DNA of 64,000 nt from Cheilinus undulatus (Eukaryota; Chordata; Actinopteri; Labriformes; Labridae): NCBI RefSeq assembly GCF_018320785.1, contig NC_054881.1, positions 43,252,424 to 43,316,423 of the forward strand, in the 5' to 3' direction. The notes beneath the pieces are model-generated. The model had not been told where the DNA came from. It made no database searches and saw only the letters and a program-made list of their open reading frames with translations. Positions 22,657 through 35,600 of the stretch are shown here, in pieces (the first letter of the stretch is position 1; every line of letters starts with the position of its first letter). A program made the translations under genes and the position numbers.

Positions 22657-22721
<65 letters not shown>
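22657..22721. repeat. (TA)n microsatellite, left half
   Basis: About 65 bp of uninterrupted alternating TA, ending directly at a TIR element; a matching tract resumes at 23257. Confidence 0.95.
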
Positions 22722-22724
<3 letters not shown>

Positions 22725-23252
22725 TGCTTAACAAGTGTATTAGCCCACCTGTCATCTCTGTCTCAGAGACCATCCAGCATCATGAAGTGCTTTAATGCGG
22801 ACTCTTTCATTTTCAGTCAGCTCTCCACGTTTTACCATTTTGAACAGGAATGAGGAATTTCAAACTGAATTCACCCAAATGTGAGCCGGCTCACTGGGCT
22901 TCTCTGAGAAGTCAGAAATGAATCAAGCATAACATTCAACCACTAAAACTCATTTTTCTCTTCAGGAATGACAGTAAATAACTATAATCTGACACATTCA
23001 TCAAGAAATATTAATGTGCTTTACTATTTTTTTTAGTTTTTTTCTAAATCAGTACATTTGAAAATTCATGGATAACAGTAATAATTCTATTTTAGCATTA
23101 AAAATATCATTTGTGTTAAAGAGCTTCTACATATTGGTGTATTAACCATTGCAGAAACATCAAAAATGATTTTGGTAATTACCAATGCTGTTAATTTAGG
23201 GCAGCTGTGGCAGAAACCTTACTTTGGGTGGTGGTCTAATACATTTGTTAAG

Positions 23253-23256
<4 letters not shown>
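22722..23256. mobile_element. Tc1/mariner-like MITE inserted in a (TA)n tract
   Basis: Termini CAGTGCTTAACAAGTGTATT and the complement of AATACATTTGTTAAGCACT form inverted repeats that continue through TAGnCCACC. The flanks are TA, the target dinucleotide of Tc1/mariner. No transposase is encoded in 535 bp. Confidence 0.75.
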
Positions 23257-23326
<70 letters not shown>

Positions 23327-23329
23327 CAC
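23257..23329. repeat. (TA)n microsatellite, right half
   Basis: Alternating TA with one TTTA interruption near its end; begins exactly at the terminal base of the TIR element. Confidence 0.95.
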
Positions 23330-24530
23330 AAAAATGTTTGAATGATAATGCCGTTTCATTATCATTCAAACATTTCTTGGAATGCATAATTATAGAAATA
23401 CAAAGAAATAAATGTATAATCATTTGAATTGTTTAAAGTTAAAATATACATATATTACAAGACAGAAACATTTTGTGAAATGCAAATAAAAATAAAAAGA
23501 AGATGGGATGCAAAACAGAAATAGTTGATTGCAAATATTGTTTGACAAAGTAAATGTTTGGTCAGGAATCTCAGAAGCAGCTAAAAAATGCTAAAACATT
23601 TAACTGCTTTTGGAATAAGTGATATATATTTTTTAATTTCACTGAATATTTTTGTGTCTCACTGATTTTTTTTTTAAATCTGTAAAATACCAAAAACATA
23701 TATTTCAGTGGAAACATTTGCACTGGGGGAATTCCTTAACTTTTAAAGTTTAATAAATGTTACTGCAGTGACTTTCAGAGCCACTGCAAATGTATTTGGC
23801 AGAAACTGTTGATTTTGGCAGCTATTTTTCATTTTAGTTTTAGTCTTTAAATGAAATGCAAAGATTTGCTGAAACACAGCAGAGCGTGTAGTTTTAATTT
23901 AAACGTGTTCTCAGTAGTGGCGCTGACCAGCAGAGGTCGCTGTTGTATAAGGTGTGTTTATGTGAGTCTGCCTGAGGAGCAGAGTTAAGATGGCTGCTGC
24001 TGGCTCTGAGTTCTCTGTTTGGATGGCAGGAATGTTTTTATTTAAAAAGCTAACTGTCTTATTATCTCTACTCTGACACATCTCAGAGTTATGTTCAGAA
24101 CAATGACAGATTAAGTTTTATTACATAAAACCAGATTACATTAAATGGCCTAGTTTACTTCCATTTTAAAGTGCTCTACATCTCAGAAACACATTTTTAA
24201 ATCTATAAAGAATTCAGTGAAGAATTAGAGCTTTTTATTAGTTTTAATTTCAGTTATTGACGGCCCATTTTAATCTTTTATTTTCTTAATCGTGCTTTAA
24301 ATAAAATAACAAACACAAGGCAAAGTTCTGCTTCAGCCCACACGACAGGTGGTTATAATTCTGATTAAAGTGGGCGAATGTCACAGCAGCTTTCTTTGGG
24401 ACCCAGAACCTTCTATGTGCAGCGGATGATGGGACCACAGTCTTGAGGACGTGGAGAAGTTTGCTTGTTGAGAACTCAAACCTCTGACATGTCAAACTGG
24501 CTAACCTTTTAAAGAAAATTTAAACTGAAG
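23330..24530. other. Intergenic, no feature seen
   Basis: A/T-rich with no recognised gene or element; a short GC-richer segment at 23910-24030 has no coding signal. Confidence 0.4.
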
Positions 24531-24541
24531 TTTATGATTCT

Positions 24542-24731
24542 GGGGCGCAGGTGACTTAGTGGTCAAAGGCACGCCCCATGTAGGAGGACCGTTTGAATCT
24601 GGCCTGTGGCTCTTTACTGCATGTCTCTCCCCCACTCTCGTCCCTGTTTCCGACTCTATCCACTGTCCTCATCTATCAAATAAAGGCACAGAAATGCCCA
24701 AACATAAATCTTTAAAAAAAAAAAGAATAAT
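24542..24731 (+). mobile_element. tRNA-derived SINE with perfect 11-bp target duplication
   Basis: Starts GGGGCGCAG. A box A-like GTGACTTAGTGG (24551-24562) and box B-like GTTTGAATC (24591-24599) mark an internal polymerase III promoter. The body (CCTGTGGCTCTTTACTGCAT) ends in an A-rich tail. TTTATGATTCT flanks both sides (24531-24541 and 24732-24742) exactly, so the insertion is relatively young. A decayed relative lies at 30306-30467. Confidence 0.85.
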
Positions 24732-24742
24732 TTTATGATTCT

Positions 24743-26980
24743 AAAACGGTTTTCACCTCCATGCATGTGCACATAGACATGAATGTCAACATTTATAATG
24801 AATTGATCCAAATAAATTGATTTCTTATTTTCATCCAGCATATCTCCATCCTCTGGGCAAAGGCGTGTGAATTAAAGACACTTCATAACTAAAGTAATAC
24901 TCACACAGGACTGGGATTACCTGTGGACCTCTGTGTGCTGGAATATGGTCGGTGATTTATCCTGGAACTTAAACCACAAATTACAGACTTGGTTGATTCT
25001 TAAGAGATTAAAAACACTGACATCTGTGTGATTTTTACAAACATACTAATCCTGTGGGAATAGGAAAAATGACAGATTTACACCCTGTCCCATCAGATGT
25101 CTGCATGTCGAGGTGACGTCATGACTCTCATTTTTAAACTTCAGTTTGAAAAGTCTGACTTCTCTAGTTTTACTGCTTTTATCTAGAAAATGAACCTAAA
25201 AAAGTTTGACAGCACTGATAAAGACCAGGAAACAGCAGAACATGCACATGTGCATCCAAACACACATAAACATGATATAGTTTTATATCATTTTATATAC
25301 TTTTACTTTTTGAATAATCCTTGAAATCATTTTGCTTTTGCAGCATCATGTCAGGATTTTGTGCAGTTTTTACATGAACACCTGACTCACTTACTTCTCG
25401 TTCTGATGTCAAGGCAAATATAAACCCACCATGTTTCAGAGACTCCAGAGGAAAGTCTGAGTACAGAATCGCTGTATTTTCTGTTGGTCCAGTTATGCAT
25501 TTCTATGTGAGTCCTACTTTATGTGTACTTTATTTTCAACGGCCAATGAAATGCAGTGACAAAGAGGAATCAGGTCAGAGAACATCCTTTCCTTCTCTTC
25601 TCCCCGTTTTATTCATATGACTCTATGAGAACATTACATGGTGAGCAAACATCTGCTTAAACAGAAGACACATGGTGGAGAACAGAATTAAAACCAGTTA
25701 TAAACAAGGAAGACATTTAAACCAAAGTACATAAATTACAAATCTACATCCTGGTTATCAAAAGTCATGTGACCGTCATCAACATCAGAAAGAAAAACCT
25801 CAGGGGGTTCGACTGTTAGCAGAAGAAACCACAGAGCTTTGGACTCAAAAATCCACCACAGATACGCCGTTATTCTGTGGGTGTGGCTTTACAAACCAGA
25901 GGATAATACCCTCGACAACTACTGAAAACGGTCACTGAGAGTTCCACCAAAACCCTCATCCAACATCATCAGGACTTGGGTTCTGCTCAGGGTTCTGGTA
26001 GCATCGTCTCTAGCACACAGTCAACCGTCTCAGTTTTAAGACTGGACAGGAAGTTCTCTTCAGGAAGTTCTCGTTTACACCGCTCATTAACATCCAAGCG
26101 GCAATCCTTAATGTTTTATGTGGACGCACCTAAATGCATATCAGGAACGGTTTGATGTCTGTCAGCTGGGCTGCAGAGGGATCTGGTCTGGGAGGTCTTC
26201 ATCTGGACTGGATTGGCTGTGTAGATGTACTGACATACATTAAAGAGCCGTCAGCTGACGTGATCTGCTGTAATCTGCTAGTAAACAAAAGCACGCCGTT
26301 ATTTATGCCCGCCCAGCCTCGCTCAGAGTGATGGGATCTTTTTAGAGATCTGGATTACTTGTCTCAGTTCAGTAATAAAGGCCGGTCTGTCAGCTCCCAA
26401 ATGGCTCTTCATTTGGTACCATTTTCCTTTTTTTTAGTCTTTGAATCAACAATAAAAATAAAAAGGAAGCTGTCTCTCAAATTTGAGCGGACTCCTGTCA
26501 CTCACAGAAGGAGTCAGCTCTTTGAATCGGCTCATCCATGAACGAAACATCACCACTCCCTCGTAACTTGTCTTGTGAATTGTCCTCTCAGTCTAAACAG
26601 TACATTCACATGTGCTTTATTTAGGACAGAATGAGGAAGAAAAGCTGTTAAAGAGGCACTGCTAGCAATTAGCTTGTGGCTAATTCATCCCCATTCATTC
26701 TTATCACCAGCAGCTTCACTGCACACTGCATGCAGGGATACCAAGCTATGCTAAGAGCCTAGCAGTACCTCTATAGCTTTCTTTCTCATACTTTAAAGGA
26801 TGTTGTGATATACTATTTAGTGAATAAACCTCTGATTGGACTCAAATGACAAATTGACACAAGAGGACTGGTGACCAGTCAAGCTGGGCTGACATAGACA
26901 GACTGTGATAAGCCTGAGAGCTGCAGAAAGGATGTACGGGCTGGTGTTGGCAAGAGAGGCAGGAAATGCAATGCTGATAT
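24743..26980. other. Intergenic, no gene or clear repeat seen
   Basis: About 2.2 kb with only short open frames, none with recognisable domains. Confidence 0.4.
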
Positions 26981-26999
26981 CAGGCCATCACTGAACATT

Positions 27000-27730
27000 G
27001 TTGATGCAAAGTGTAAATGCAGCTACAAATGTGCAGCCAGCATGCTATCCTGTTATTCAGCATGCATGTTGATGTAAAATGTAAAAAGTCTCAGCGACAC
27101 GGGGTTTCAGAGGTACACACTGCAGAAACATTTAACAATCAAATGCACTCATTATCTAGAAACTTGTCCAAAAATTTTCAGTCACTACTTTGCACATTTG
27201 CACTCTTACTGAAGTATTTCTGCACAGTCTAAAAGGGTGCACTCACACCAGGCCATCCGTACTGCACACCTGACCACCAAAGCCCACGTTTGACCAATGT
27301 GAGTGCTCCATCCTGTGCTCCAGCATGAAACACTTCCTTGGCCATGACACAGGCGGAACAGGTGGGCTTCGGCACGGTAAAACTGCTTGTGCACAAGCAC
27401 AGGTGGAACAGCATGGACGTGAAGCATAAACAAAATGACCACTCCTCTAGACAATCATCTCTGTCTAAGGTGGAGAGGAAGAAGGTCATACTGGGCCAGA
27501 AAGACTCAAAGGGAACCACAAAGTCAGTGACATGATTTCTGCCAGTTTCTCCAATGAGCAGACTGTGAGAGCATGCTTCTTGCAAGTTGTAAATGTAGAT
27601 CAGCAGGAGATTCTGGACTTCAGCACTAGTATGGGGCGACTGGCTCTGGTGTGAGTGCACCCAAAACTAATGATTCGCTGCTTCATCAGTCTGTGGATCA
27701 TCATTGCCACTCCGGTTCAGGCTCAAGCTG
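27000..27730 (-). repeat. Diverged tandem copy of the ror2 3' end, split by a MITE
   Basis: 27000-27233 resembles 27930-28120 (for example AGAAACTTGTCCAAAAATTT beside AGAAACTTGTACAAAAACAT, then TCAGTCACT). 27680-27730 resembles the ror2 terminal coding region at 28183-28235 (CATCAGTCTGTGGA, then ATCATTGnCAC). The offset changes from about 893 to about 502 bp, roughly the size of the element inserted at 27234-27662. Best read as a duplication of the last ror2 codons and 3' UTR, later interrupted and decayed. Confidence 0.55.
27234..27662. mobile_element. GGGTGCACTCACACCAG-type MITE
   Basis: The left end is GGGTGCACTCACACCAGGCC and the right end CTCTGGTGTGAGTGCACCC; the inverted repeats are about 17-19 bp. 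The 429-bp body has no convincing coding content. It interrupts the duplicated ror2 3' region. Confidence 0.65.
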
Positions 27731-28156
27731 CAAACCTAGCAGGACAGAAACCTGAGCTCTGGGTTCATCTAGCTCAAATGGTGGATGTTAGGGACGTGAA
27801 TCCTAAAAACTTAAGGACTTTGAAGCTGCAGCTTTTTGTGCCGTGAGATCAGAGGAGGAACAACTCCATCAAGACCAGGAAACCTCAAGTGTTTGTGTTG
27901 CACAGCAACGTCAAGAACAGAGAAGTCCAAACTGACACCAAAGATGCATCTGCACAGGATTGCATGATCTGTTTTGCTTATTGATTGGCACCGGAGTTTG
28001 AGAGGTACAAGAGTGAGACATTTGACATTCAAATGGGTCAGTACTAAATAAGAAACTTGTACAAAAACATTCAGTCACTGCTCTGTGCTGTGCTCACTTC
28101 ACTTGACGCGTCTTGCACAGCTCACATTAGTTCATACAGTCCTTCAGGCGGCCTGC

Positions 28157-29614
28157 TTATGTGTCTGATAGGTGAATGACCAGCTCATCAGTCTGTGGAG
28201 GATCATTGTCACCTAGCAGCTCTGTCTCAGGCACTGATGAGTCCTTGTGTTGGTCTAACTCTTCCGGGGACGTCCTGTCAGCCATGTCATCCTCATTGGC
28301 CTTGGAGTCCTCGTTTAGCAGAGCTGCTCGCTCTGTGGCCGAGGTATTGGAAGGAGCAGTGGTGACGTACCCCGTAGATGTGGATCCACTGCCGCTGTGG
28401 TGTGAGCCGGCTTTGGGGACCATCTGTGGCGCGTGGTGCATCTGCTGCTGGGGCATGGGCATGGGGATTTGCATGGGGTAAAAGTTCTGCAGGTAGGGGT
28501 AGGCTGGCATGGGGTGGTATCCGTTGACGGGGATGTACAGCTGTGGAGGCACCATTGAGCGATGCATTTGGCCCTTCATGGGCATGAACTGGGGCTGATG
28601 GAACGGCGAGGTCTTCTTCGGACTCGTGTAGCGCGATGCATTGGCTGTGCTCATGCTGATGTTGCTTACCGGGCTGGTGCTGAGGGAGCTGGTCTGGGTG
28701 GTGTTGCTGGTGCCAGACGTCTGAGCGGAGCTGTTGTAGTTGGACAGACTCTCCCAGGAGCGCAGACGGGTGTGGATGTCCTTGAATCGAGGCCTTCTTG
28801 CTGGGAACTCGCTCCAACACTCCAGCATGAGGGTGTAGATCCAGCCAGGGCAGTCATCCGGAGACGGGAGCAGCTGGTGGCTCTGCACCATCTCGATCAC
28901 GTCCTGGTTGGAGTATCCGCAGTACGGCTGCAGACCGTAGCTGAAAGTCTCCCACAGGAGGACGCCATAAGACCAGATGTCGGAGTCGGTGGAGAACTTG
29001 CCGTACATGATAGCTTCTGGGGACATCCAGCGGATGGGGAAGGGGCTTGTCCCCATGAGATTGTAGTAGTCGGCAGAGTAGACTTCCCTGAACAGTCCCA
29101 GATCCAGGATCTTGACGCTGAGTTTGTCAAAGACCAGAATATTTCTAGCGGCGAGATCTTTATGGACCACCTGCTGGCTGGAGAGGTACTCCATCCCTGC
29201 AGCGATCTGAGTGATGACATGGAGGAAGTCAGCCTGCTCCAGCGTGGATTTCACCGTCTTGTCATCATCCGAGCTGCCGACGTCTGAATTTGGCGAGCGC
29301 ATCACCAGGTACTCGTGCAGATCCCCGAGGCTGGAGTAGGAGAATATCATGCTCATTGGAAGATCTTTGGTGACCACGCCCAGCAGGCAGACGATATTCT
29401 GGTGCTGCAGGTGGAAGCGGACCATGGCTTCGTGTCTGAATTCCTCGCAGAGCGTGGAGTCAACTTTGTCCTTTAACGTCTTGATGGTGACCACCTGGCC
29501 CTGCTCTCCAGGTGCGGTGCCGTACAGGTGGCCCTTGTAAACCTTGCCAAACCGGTCCTCGCCCAGCTCCTCCATAAACCTCACAGCAGACATGTTAATC
29601 TCCCGCAGCTTGGC
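28157..29614 (-). CDS. ror2: ror2 exon 9: kinase-like domain and Ser/Thr/Pro-rich tail
   Basis: 485 codons plus stop. The acceptor CTGCAG|GCC is phase 0. Kinase landmarks in exon numbering: GEDRFG in the nucleotide loop, Lys45 in [16 protein letters not shown] (about 152-159), DLG (about 171-173), activation-loop YSADYYNL, then [12 protein letters not shown]. The loop lacks two of three canonical glycines and DLG replaces DFG, as in known ROR2 proteins, whose kinase activity is debated. After the kinase come Ser/Thr-rich, Pro/Met/Gln-rich (MPMPQQQM) and second Ser/Thr-rich segments. Antisense open frames here, the longest 28562-29287, are shadows. Confidence 0.97.
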   Translation of the reverse strand, partial: AKLREINMSAVRFMEELGEDRFGKVYKGHLYGTAPGEQGQVVTIKTLKDKVDSTLCEEFRHEAMVRFHLQHQNIVCLLGVVTKDLPMSMIFSYSSLGDLHEYLVMRSPNSDVGSSDDDKTVKSTLEQADFLHVITQIAAGMEYLSSQQVVHKDLAARNILVFDKLSVKILDLGLFREVYSADYYNLMGTSPFPIRWMSPEAIMYGKFSTDSDIWSYGVLLWETFSYGLQPYCGYSNQDVIEMVQSHQLLPSPDDCPGWIYTLMLECWSEFPARRPRFKDIHTRLRSWESLSNYNSSAQTSGTSNTTQTSSLSTSPVSNISMSTANASRYTSPKKTSPFHQPQFMPMKGQMHRSMVPPQLYIPVNGYHPMPAYPYLQNFYPMQIPMPMPQQQMHHAPQMVPKAGSHHSGSGSTSTGYVTTAPSNTSATERAALLNEDSKANEDDMADRTSPEELDQHKDSSVPETELLGDNDPPQTDELVIHLSDT

Positions 29615-32600
29615 CTGCAGGAACAAAGCAGTAAATACAGAGACGTGTCATCAAAGTGTACAGCCGACAGTAAAAGCCCCATGTTAAACTTTAGCACAGG
29701 AATGAAACACTTCTTAAATCTGCTCCATGGAGGTCACTTTCTCTTTATTCTCAGGTGTTCAAACTTTAACCAGAACTACATTAAATAAACACAAAGCATC
29801 TGTAGCTAGTGGACTTTGAGTTCATCATAATACCATGGAAGGACAGATGGTAACCAGCTGATGGCTAAATCTGGTACAGTGCATGTTTCTATGTTGATAA
29901 ATCTGGTCTCTGACAAACAAACTATAACAGAAGAAGTGTCAACTCAACTTAGATGTGTTTACTGCTGCAGAAGGAGAGAGTGTGAGGGCTAAATCAGGAG
30001 GATCATCCATGCATCTGAGCATCAAAAGGCGGCAACATCATGATTACCTGGTGTTTCTGCTGACTCAGCAAAGACAGCTCCATGTCCTGATTGGCTGAGC
30101 CGCTCATCTGGCAGCGAGGCGGTGAATCCATCGACTCCTTTTGTTTGTTACGACACATGCAAACCAGGAAGAAGAGGCAGGCGATGACCAACGGGATCGC
30201 AATCGCCGGAATCAGAATGAACAGGATCTCCTTCCTGGGGTTGTCTGGAGGCTCTGGAGAGAGGAAGGTGGAAGACAAAGACGTGAATTAAAATGTGAAT
30301 ATTGTTGGGGTGCAGATGGCCAGGCTGGGGGGCTGTGCCTGTGGGTGGCCCAGGTCTGAGTCTGGCTTGTGGGTCCTTTTCTACACGTCATTCTGTACCG
30401 TCTCGTCTTAAACTCTTTGCACTGTCCTATCCCTGTAAATGAGGATATAAAACGGCAAAAAATGAACCATTACTTACAAAATTGACAGAATAGGAGAAAC
30501 TGAAATGTATTTTAGGGGAAGGCAGCGTTATATTTGAAAGAACAGGTGGAGCCTGAGGAGGTTAAGGGTCAGATCAGAATCAGGTTTGATGCCAAGTACA
30601 AAAAGTTGTGCAGGTTTTGTGAATAGCATACAGTGCACAGTATAAACAGTACTAGAGATAAAGCCTAGTGTGTGGTAATGTAAACATGCATCGTTCTGTC
30701 TGCTGGTTCTGGGTTCAGTGAGTCTGTAGGGAGAGGGCCGGAGTACTGCTCATGATGCTGACAGCAGAGGGAGAGAGACTGCTCTTGTGGTTGGAGGTTC
30801 TGGTCCTGATGGACCTCAGCCTCAAAAAGTCCGGGTTGAGAGGGGTTGGCAATGCCAGCTAGCACAGCTAACTTAGCGGGGCTATCACACCAACAGAATT
30901 TAACTCACTGTGCTGTACATGTGTGTGCATATTCCTGTGGATTTGTTTGACTTTCTTGTTGATTTAGGAAATCCATTTATGCTTATGAATATGAGGTGTG
31001 TGGTATTTGCTAAAAACCACGGATAAAAACATACAAGAACAAACAAAACCATCCTGAAGAGTGAAAAGGCGACCAGATAAACGGATAAAACATCATCATG
31101 CCCCAGCATCTGCCACCAATATGGCGACTAAATCAAAATCAGAGTTCAGTTCTCTCTATCCTGATAAAATCTGCAGGATGACGGAGGTGAAGGCCGGACA
31201 GGCTGGTGGCTGTCACTGCTCTGTATTTCCTGCAGACTGGAGTGTCAACAAGCATGCTGTCTTCTTTTCCTAAAAACTCCCACACTGGCCAGGAAATATT
31301 TAGGGTGTAGATTAAGTTCCTCGCTTTCATCTGCCATCTCCTCTGACATGATTTGTGCCGCGGTCACAGCCACACTGTGGCCTTCATTTCTCCTGCTGCT
31401 TCATTTTCCCGTTTTATGGCAGCTGGAGATGAGTACAGGGAACCACGGCTACTAAAAACCATCCAGCCACATGGTTTTACTGTAGGCTTATTCTAAGGAC
31501 AATACATGTCCTTCTCTTACAGCCTGTCGTTGTCAGAGTCAGCTATAATGTTGACATGGAGGGGTGTTACACCAACAGAAGATGAAATAATCATTGGTAT
31601 TGTGGGCCCTCACAGTAGTTTTTGCCCTTTACAGTGATGGTATCATATTGGGGTATAATGACATTAAAGAGATAACAAATTTAAATGCATATTCGGGTCA
31701 AACCCTCCCTCTCCCTCTTGTAATGCCAGGCTGAACTCATGTCTGACCTCTAGTTTCCACAAACAACGGCTGATCCGTGGTCCCCCGAATGGTACGGCGG
31801 AGCAAATCGTTCCCTCTCTAGTCGGTCAGAGCAGTTCCACTACCCGTGCTCCAGCCCGGCACTAGCACGACCCTGAGGCGCCGCTCTGCTCTGCTTAGTT
31901 GGAAACACGCTCTATTTTCATTGCTGCGTCGATCCACACAGAGCAGATCAAGCCAAACAGCCAGAAAGACATGCAAACTTCAAAATACAACCCAGTGCAC
32001 GGACTCCTGATAGTAAATCATCATAATGTCTCATCCTGCAGCACGAGCACCAGGTCACTGAGCTAGTAACTGTTCGGGAAGAATGAACTTTTGAGGTATA
32101 AAGCCACAGATTTTTAACTTCCTATTGTACTCACCCATGCAGAAGCAATAAACTCATGGAATCATGTCGAAATGAACGCCAGACCAACCCAAGAAAGGCA
32201 AACTAGCCTACCATTGACATACTAGACCTGCATGAACCTGCAGTTCCACCCTGATCTCTGCCCTCTTATCCCAGGCTGATGCAGCGCTCTAGACACGCTT
32301 CAGTGTCCAGGCCGCCCCCCTCGGTCTGAGCAAAACTGTGGTGCTGCAGAGCGCTGCAGAGCTGTTATATGCGGATGTCGTAGCTTAGCAGATTACAGAT
32401 AAATGATTGAAGTCTCCTGTGGTTTTAAGTTTCATTTCTCTCCTGCTGAGGCCTGTCAAGCCACTACTAACACCATATTTCCTGATGTGGGCCTTCACAA
32501 TAAATGCACGTAAAAGAAAAATGACTGTGGAGTTTTATTGTGAAGAACATGTCAGAAAGAGCATGCTTACCATTATCTAGCTTTAGCAGAGGTATCAGCT

Positions 32601-35600
32601 ACAGCTACAGAGTTTACAAAGAGTTTCTATGAATCCTAAAGGACTAAAAAATAGACCGTCTTCTTAGAACACCTTTAAACCGCCGCTGTCGTGGCTCTGT
32701 TAATCCCAGGTAGATCCTGCTCTTAGTCCTTCCCTTATTTCTGGTCTTTGACTTTAAGTTGGACCAGCGTTTAATAAATGTATCCCATGCTGCACTGAAG
32801 AAGACTTAAAAACTCTGGACAGTGTTAACTGAGTGAATAAATCACCAGACGGATTCTGCTTCATTTAGAGGCCCTTCTCCATCGTCTAAACTTTCAAACC
32901 CAGCAGCAGCAGCGTCCGTGTCTTTTAAAGAATCTCTGGTTTGGAGAGCTCGATGACCACAGGCGTTTGACCCAGAAGGAAACAGAACAGTCTACTTTGC
33001 ACGGCAGCAAACCCAACAGAGGGGTCAGGGCCAAGCCGTAGGGCCAAGAGGGGGATCCTGGACGGGGGCCTAAGTACTTTGGCAGCGTGGAGCAGGGCCT
33101 TGAAGGATATCAGCAGCACCTTCTTTAGCGAGCTGACGATGAGAGAGCGCCATTTGTGAGCCAACAGAGAGGAAGGAGAGTTTTGAGATTCCAGAGGTCG
33201 CGTCTCCGTCGACCTCCAAAATGTCCCCCAAGTGTCTGCTGAAAACTCTGTCTGCAGTTTGATTGGACTCCAAGGTCCGCCCGGCAGAAAAACCGTTTGA
33301 TGCCGTCAACAACGGGGACGGGTCGAGGCTGCGGAGGCGGCCAACGAATTCTGCTGCACTTCAAAAAGCTCCAGGACAAATAAGCGTCTGCAGAATAACA
33401 GCGTGGAGATCACAGCCTTCCTTCTGAGTGCTGAGAGATTAATCACAGAGAAGATCTGCACAACAGACCGCCGACAGCTTCTACAGCCTCCTCTAGGGCT
33501 GTCACTGAGTCAACTTTGATATTCCACCACTGAAAACAAACCTTCCAGAAGCCATGGCAGTACGAATAGAAGTTTAAGGCACCAAATATTTAGTATTATC
33601 TTGTTTCAAACAATCAAAGCTACTGCAGACTCATTCCAACAGCAGCCAAAGAGTTAATATCTGTCTACACCACCCATTCAGAGAGAGATTCCTTTGGTCT
33701 GTTTACTGGGATTTACATTATTAATACCATTATTATCATCAGATGTTTATCTGATGTTTACTGGTTGTGATTTATTGATGGTAGTGCATGAGGAGCTGGC
33801 TTCCTGGCTAACAGTTTCCTCATTTTTGAGCTACACAATGTCAAAACTATTATTGGGTTCTAATGTTGAAATTATTAACTTCTGGCTGCTGGTTAACCCC
33901 TTTTAAACCACTTTTTCTACTCATTTTTGACAGTTTACATACATTTTGAACAATTTTCACCAATATCGGCCTCTTTTTACCCATTTTTGACACTTCAGAC
34001 CACTTTTTAATGTCATATTTAGCATCTTCTCAGTGCTTTTTTCCCACCCATTCATGCCACTATCAGCCTATCCTTCCTTCCTTTAAAAACCCATTTCACT
34101 ACATTATCCGCCCATGTTTGCCTATTTTTTAATCCCATTTCCCCACCTACACCACTTTCTGCCACTTTAATTCTGTTTATGCCACTTTTAAACCATTTCC
34201 ACCCATTTTTCTCCCATTTTTGTCCATTTTAAACACTCTCTTTGCCCATTTTTGCCACTACTCATACATTTTATACAATTTCAACCCATTCTCTGCCACC
34301 TTTTTTCATCCATTTTGCCAGATTTTACCAATTTTTCCTACTTTTAAAATACCATTTCACCACCTTATTTACCCATTTTTACCACTTCTGACCCCATTAT
34401 TCCTGCCAGTTTTGGCCACTTTAAACTTATTTGTGCCACATTTGACCTGTTTATTTGCCTCTGTTAAAGCATTTTTGTCACTTTAAACAATTATCTGCTG
34501 TTTCTAGCAGATTTATGCTTCTTATAAATCCCATTTACCACTTTTGCTCATATTTGCCATTTTTAACCCATGTTAGTTGTGTTTTAAGAAGAGGGGTTAA
34601 CATTTGTCAGAAGGCTGTACCACCTCATGAATAAATAAGAAATTAAAATAAGGTTATCCCTGCCTAACTTTTCAATAGACCATGATTTTGCAGACCTGCA
34701 AGGGCCCCCATCTGGCCGCGCCCCACAAAGCGCCCCCCTTATGTACGGCCCTGATTGATAGCATGCTTTATACCTTCATTTGTTCCTGATATATCTGAGT
34801 ACTTTGGTCCTCTACTGTGAGCTGTTGAGACTAAATTTCTTCCAGTGAAGGATCAATAAAAGTTTATTCCATGTAAATAAAATGTTAAAACTAGTCGACA
34901 TTGTCCCTTTGTTTGTGGTCTCCCACATTTTTACCATCCGTTCAGATTTGAAATCATCTACTGAATAGCCGGCCTGAGTCTCATCACCATCGTGTCTACA
35001 GTTGCTCGCATTCATCCTGTGACAAAGATGAATAAATCTGCTGAACCGATCTAGCCTCTGTTGTTCTCAGCAGTAATTTTTTAACTCTACATGACATCTA
35101 CATACAACCAGCAGTAACATTAAACTGCAGCTTCATATATGATAACAAAAGGCCGTCATATATCTCCACCTCCCATGGTGGTGTGTTTCTCACGGTGGTA
35201 AGGAGATACTTTAGGTCACTGACTGAGAGGAGAGGAGCTGTAAAGGTGCTGCTGCTATCATGAGGTCTATCAGAGGTTAAAATAAATCAGCTGTCAGGAT
35301 GTTCTTTATCTGAGCATGTACACACTGATAGGATACTCACTGCAGGGCTGGATGTCACACAGGTCCACTCTGACATGAGGGTCCAGCGTGAAGCACCATG
35401 GCGCCTCCATCTGACCTCCAGGGTTACGACAGAAGTTGTGACTCCCCCACAGCTCGGGGTGTTCCTTGGTCATGTGGTGGCTGTGGGGGTACTGAGCGCT
35501 CCACGGCTGGCAGTGATGGCCTGATTTAGTGACACTGACCGTTCCTCTGTAGTCGGCCCCGCTCCCATTATAACAGCTGTGGTCGGACGGCGAGTCTGTG

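Noticed and set aside
22580-22853. Frames with long Ile-Tyr repeats
   Set aside because: Translation of the (TA)n microsatellite.
24542-24620. tRNA-like box A and box B considered as a tRNA gene
   Set aside because: No cloverleaf with paired acceptor stem; followed by a SINE body, poly(A) and target duplications.
28562-29287. 241-codon plus-strand open frame
   Set aside because: Antisense shadow of the ror2 kinase exon, which has full family similarity on the minus strand.
32925-33380. Overlapping minus-strand open frames in ror2 intron 7
   Set aside because: No recognisable domain, frames short and broken; could be a decayed element but nothing supports a call.
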